A DNA stretch of 64,000 nt. Origin: Chitinophaga pollutisoli. GTDB lineage: Bacteria > Bacteroidota > Bacteroidia > Chitinophagales > Chitinophagaceae. The DNA lies in assembly GCF_038396755.1 (NCBI RefSeq), contig NZ_CP149822.1:2108001-2172000 (forward strand), written 5' to 3'. This document shows positions 60,752-64,000 of this stretch, piece by piece (within the stretch, counting starts at the first letter, position 1; each line of letters begins with the position of its first letter). The notes beneath the pieces were generated by a model. That model did no database searches. It was not told the origin of the DNA and saw only the letters and a list, made by a program, of their open reading frames with translations. The position numbers and the translations under genes are program-made.

Positions 60752-62145
60752 TAAAAAGAAAAATACGCCTGCGCGTTGTTATAGCATATATTCTGCACCG
60801 TTTTGCCCAGCCAGGGAATATCGGCGGGCAATTCTCCGTTTTCCACGTCGTTGCCGAACAAATTACACAATATTCTCCTGAAATACTCATGGCGGCTATA
60901 CGACAGGAAGCTCCTCGAATCGGTGAGCATGCCTACGAAACGGCTGATCAGTCCCATGTTGCTGAGCGCGTTCATCTGTTTCTCCATGCCGTCTTTCTGA
61001 TCCAAAAACCACCAACCCGATCCGAACTGCATCTTCCCGGCTACGCTTCCGTCCTGGAAATTGCCCACCATTGTGGCAAACACTTCGTTGTTGGAGGGGT
61101 TCAGGTTATAGACGATCGTTTTAGCCAGCTGGTTGCCCGCATCCAGCCGGTCGAAGAAGCGGCTCATGGCCTCGGCCATCGACCAGTCGCCGATGGAATC
61201 CACGCCCGCGTCCGCACCGAGCCGCTGCAGTAAACGGCTGTTGTTGTTCCGGATGGCCCCTACGTGAAACTGCTGCACCCAGCCTTTCGCGTGGTTCCAC
61301 TGGCATACAAAGTGCAGCGTGGCGGATTTGAACATCGCTGTGGCGGCGGCATCCAGCTGCCTTCCCGAGAACACGCGCTGGAAAGCCTGTTCCAACGCAG
61401 CATCCGTAAAATCGCTATAGATGAAATAATTGAGGCCGTGGTCCGACAAGCGGCCGCCGGCTTCATGGAAATAATCGTGGCGTTTTTTCAGTGCATCGAT
61501 CAGGGATTGATAACTGTCAATTTCAATCCCTGCCGCGGCGCCCAGTTTGCCCGTGTAGGCTTTGAAGGCCGCAGGATCTTCCACCGCCATCGCTTTATCG
61601 GGCCGGAACGTCGGCAGTACCTTGACGCCGAACCCCTCGCCCCGCAAAGCTTTGTGATGTTCCAGCGAGTCTGCGGGATCATCGGTGGTGCATAGGGCCT
61701 TCACATTAAAATGCTGCAACAGGCTGCGCGTGGAATATTGCGGCAACTGCGCGTTGCAGGCTTCATATATCTTCATTGCATTGTCGCCGTTCAGCGTTTC
61801 CCGGATACCGAAAGGATTCGCCAGTTCCATCGCGCTCCAGTGATAGAGCGGGTTCCGCGCGGTGAAGGGCACCGTTTCAGCCCACACCCGGAACTTTGTG
61901 AAATCATCTGCATCACCGGTAATCAGGTCTTCGGACACACCGTTGGCCCGCATGGCGCGCCATTTATAGTGGTCGCCCTTCAGCCAGATCTCCGTCATGT
62001 TCGCGAACTTTTTGTCGGACGCGATCTCGTCGGGCGGCAAATGGTTATGGTAATCGATTACCGGCATGTCTTTCGCGTAATCGAAATACAGGCGCCGGGC
62101 CGTTTCAGTCTGTAATAAAAAGTCTTCCGACAGAAATTGTTTCAT
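60751..62145 (-). CDS. uxaC: Uronate isomerase
   Basis: A 464-residue amidohydrolase-fold enzyme isomerising D-galacturonate to D-tagaturonate and glucuronate to fructuronate. Marks are MPVIDYHNHLPPDEIASDKKF at the N-terminus (metal His pair), KALCTTDDPADSLEHHKAL, and SMAEAMSRFFDRLDAG; the C-terminus has LTDSRSFLSYSRHEYFRRILCN. Length equals family standard. It follows uxaB after 4 bases. Confidence 0.95.
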   Translation of the reverse strand: MKQFLSEDFLLQTETARRLYFDYAKDMPVIDYHNHLPPDEIASDKKFANMTEIWLKGDHYKWRAMRANGVSEDLITGDADDFTKFRVWAETVPFTARNPLYHWSAMELANPFGIRETLNGDNAMKIYEACNAQLPQYSTRSLLQHFNVKALCTTDDPADSLEHHKALRGEGFGVKVLPTFRPDKAMAVEDPAAFKAYTGKLGAAAGIEIDSYQSLIDALKKRHDYFHEAGGRLSDHGLNYFIYSDFTDAALEQAFQRVFSGRQLDAAATAMFKSATLHFVCQWNHAKGWVQQFHVGAIRNNNSRLLQRLGADAGVDSIGDWSMAEAMSRFFDRLDAGNQLAKTIVYNLNPSNNEVFATMVGNFQDGSVAGKMQFGSGWWFLDQKDGMEKQMNALSNMGLISRFVGMLTDSRSFLSYSRHEYFRRILCNLFGNDVENGELPADIPWLGKTVQNICYNNAQAYFSF

Positions 62146-62149
62146 GCGA

Positions 62150-63649
62150 TTATAAAACCTTGGAATGGTGGATGATATATTCCTTAACGCCGTTTTGCAT
62201 CATGCCGATGAGATGGTCCGTCACGGTGTCGGCGAAACCGGGCAGCTGGTTGAGGTCGGTTTGCCAAAGGCGCCCGTCCCCGCAAATGTTCCGCACCATG
62301 GCGGATATTTCGGGATACGACGGCGCCGCTGCTCCCTGCCAGTGCCCCGCGAAAACGGCCGCGTTTTCGTCGGTGATATCGTAGAACTGGTCGCCGCGCT
62401 GGCCCTGGTACTTGCCGTCCTTCTCCCGGGCGGGCCGCAGGAAAAGCAGGGTGCAGGCGAAACCCAGCAGCATCATCTCCGGCAGCAGGCCTTTGCTTTC
62501 GCGGTAGCGGAGGATGGTCTGCACGTTGCGCGCATTCATCTTGCTGCTCTGCTGGAAGGTGATGGAAATGAGTTTATGTTCGATGGAAGGATTGTCGAAG
62601 CGGTCGAGCACGTCTGTCGCGAAGGTGGCTACCTGCGGACCAAGGTGTTCCAGTGTGGGGAGAATTTCTCCTTTCACCACGGTTTCGAAGAAACGTCGCA
62701 TATAGCTGTCCTGCATGCATTCGTAAACGGTGTTAAGCCCGGAAAGGTAGCCGAGCGTCACCGCGGCGGTGTGGCTGCCGTTTAGGATGCGGAGCTTTTG
62801 TTCGCGGTAGGGCGTGATGGTGGGTGCGATGAGCATCCGGTCGTCCGCCTGGTGGAATCCCAGTTTCTGCGCCACACCGGCATCGCCTTCGATGGCCCAG
62901 AGGAGGAAAGGCTCAGAATCGATCCAGAGCTCGTCTTCGTACCCCGCTTCTTCCCAGCATTCCGACAGGTTCTTGGGCCTGCCGGGCACGATGCGGTCTA
63001 CCAGCGAGCTGCAAAAACGGTTGCCCTGGCTGATCCACTGGATGAAGTTTTCCGGCAATCCGTTGTAAGCCGCCAGTTTGAGCACGATGGAACGGAGCAG
63101 TTCCCCGTTGTCGACCACCAGTTCGGTGGGTATGATCACGAATCCCGGGAGTTTCCGGCGGTAGCGTTCGAAGAGGATGGCCAGGAGTTTCCCGGGGAAC
63201 GACGCAGGAACGCCGGCCGCGATATTCTCTTCCACATACTGGATGCCCACTTCCGTGGTGTTGGACACGATAATTTCCATGGTGGGCTGACAGGCCGCTT
63301 CCAACACCGCCTCCCAATCTGCATTCGATTGCAATACACGGCTAACAGAAGCGTTGACCAGGTATTGATCCACCGGTTTCCCCTGGGAAACGCCTTTAAT
63401 ATGGGTGGTGAACAGTCCGTCCTGGGCGTGGAAAGCGCCTGCGTCGCCGCCGTCGGTGCTTTTCACGATCGCGATACGGCCGTTGAAAACGCCTTGCTTG
63501 TTGGCTTTATCAACCAGGTAGTCGACCAGCCCCCGCAGCAGTACGCCGGTTCCGAACTGCAGGATTTTTTCCGGTAATTGAAAGTAATCGGATGTAACGC
63601 CCCATTGCGGGTGATTCATAACGTGTGCCTTATTCAAACGAGGTAGCAT
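62150..63649 (-). CDS. uxaB: Tagaturonate reductase (altronate oxidoreductase)
   Basis: A 499-residue NAD-dependent mannitol-dehydrogenase-family enzyme reducing tagaturonate to D-altronate. Marks are PEKILQFGTGVLLRGLVDYL (dinucleotide site), VSNTTEVGIQYVEE, CSSLVDRIVPGRP and ILNGSHTAAVTLGYLSGL with Lys/Asn of the family active site nearby. The start may be 63649 or 63619 (MNHPQW); neither has a Shine-Dalgarno sequence, which is normal in this phylum. First gene of the five-gene galacturonate operon. Confidence 0.92.
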   Translation of the reverse strand: MLPRLNKAHVMNHPQWGVTSDYFQLPEKILQFGTGVLLRGLVDYLVDKANKQGVFNGRIAIVKSTDGGDAGAFHAQDGLFTTHIKGVSQGKPVDQYLVNASVSRVLQSNADWEAVLEAACQPTMEIIVSNTTEVGIQYVEENIAAGVPASFPGKLLAILFERYRRKLPGFVIIPTELVVDNGELLRSIVLKLAAYNGLPENFIQWISQGNRFCSSLVDRIVPGRPKNLSECWEEAGYEDELWIDSEPFLLWAIEGDAGVAQKLGFHQADDRMLIAPTITPYREQKLRILNGSHTAAVTLGYLSGLNTVYECMQDSYMRRFFETVVKGEILPTLEHLGPQVATFATDVLDRFDNPSIEHKLISITFQQSSKMNARNVQTILRYRESKGLLPEMMLLGFACTLLFLRPAREKDGKYQGQRGDQFYDITDENAAVFAGHWQGAAAPSYPEISAMVRNICGDGRLWQTDLNQLPGFADTVTDHLIGMMQNGVKEYIIHHSKVL

Positions 63650-63866
63650 GCATTCAAAATTTATAATATGACATAGCTAATATCCGATAAATATAAAATT
63701 AGGATGCGACTTTTTTGACGATTAGTTAAAGAATTATGACAAAAATCTAATATCAATCGTTGTAAATCCCTTCATATTGAATTTTTTTCATCGGGCTTAT
63801 CACGTCCGGCTATGGGGCTATCAGCAGTATCTATGGGCCCGGCCCCCTCGTTCCGGGGATTTTCTG

Positions 63867-63874
63867 TAATTTTG
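63867..63874 (+). promoter_or_regulatory. -7 element of the mnmA promoter
   Basis: TAATTTTG matches TAnnTTTG and lies 20 bases before the mnmA start. No clear -33 box. Confidence 0.5.
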
Positions 63875-63882
63875 CACGCTAA

Positions 63883-64000
<118 letters not shown>

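Overview
The window looks like a chromosome segment from the phylum Bacteroidota, most likely a Chitinophaga-like member of the Chitinophagaceae. The evidence is a SusC/SusD pair with an ECF sigma factor and a FecR anti-sigma factor, a PKD-repeat surface protein with the gliding-motility (type IX secretion) C-terminus, several promoters of the Bacteroidota form TAnnTTTG, GH92/GH88/GH105 glycosidases with LacI regulators, and a fairly GC-rich backbone. The lineage is inferred from content only.

Layout. 1-12.5 kb is an AT-rich accessory island. On the minus strand a tightly packed operon runs SF2 helicase, reverse transcriptase, nitrilase-fold protein, then a condensin-like (Wadjet/MksBEF type) kleisin, KITE-like subunit and SMC ATPase; the SMC runs off the left edge. 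A large serine recombinase and a small ORF follow on the plus strand, and the island ends at a tRNA-Asp gene. 12.8-23.7 kb is GC-rich core: lipoproteins, a methyltransferase, a GH88 hydrolase, a nuclease, a thioesterase, a redoxin without cysteines, YceI, HxlR and AraC regulators. 23.9-32.2 kb holds a MauE-like protein, a small secreted protein and a SusD/SusC/sigma/FecR locus whose SusC gene is a mosaic of GC-rich and AT-rich DNA. 32.4-39.0 kb has two GH92 alpha-mannosidases and a LacI regulator. 39.2-44.5 kb has a small HExxH protein, copper export genes (CopZ-like, CopA) and a CPA2 antiporter.

44.6-63.6 kb is a nearly complete pectin-sugar module. GH88 and GH105 hydrolases release unsaturated uronate; KduI and KduD take it to 2-keto-3-deoxygluconate (KDG). 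UxaC, UxaB and UxaA bring galacturonate to the same KDG. KdgK and Eda split it to pyruvate and glyceraldehyde-3-phosphate, and an ExuT-type transporter imports uronates. A 14-bp palindrome (TGCAAACGTTTGCA, one copy with a single mismatch) sits upstream of the separate GH88 gene, between kduI and uxaA, and before the transporter, which suggests one LacI regulon. The large PKD surface protein lies inside this block. The window ends in the first codons of mnmA.

Five reading-frame breaks in four genes each sit at a homopolymer run that is one base short. Either the assembly has uncorrected indels or these genes are decaying; this must be settled before calling any of them a pseudogene.
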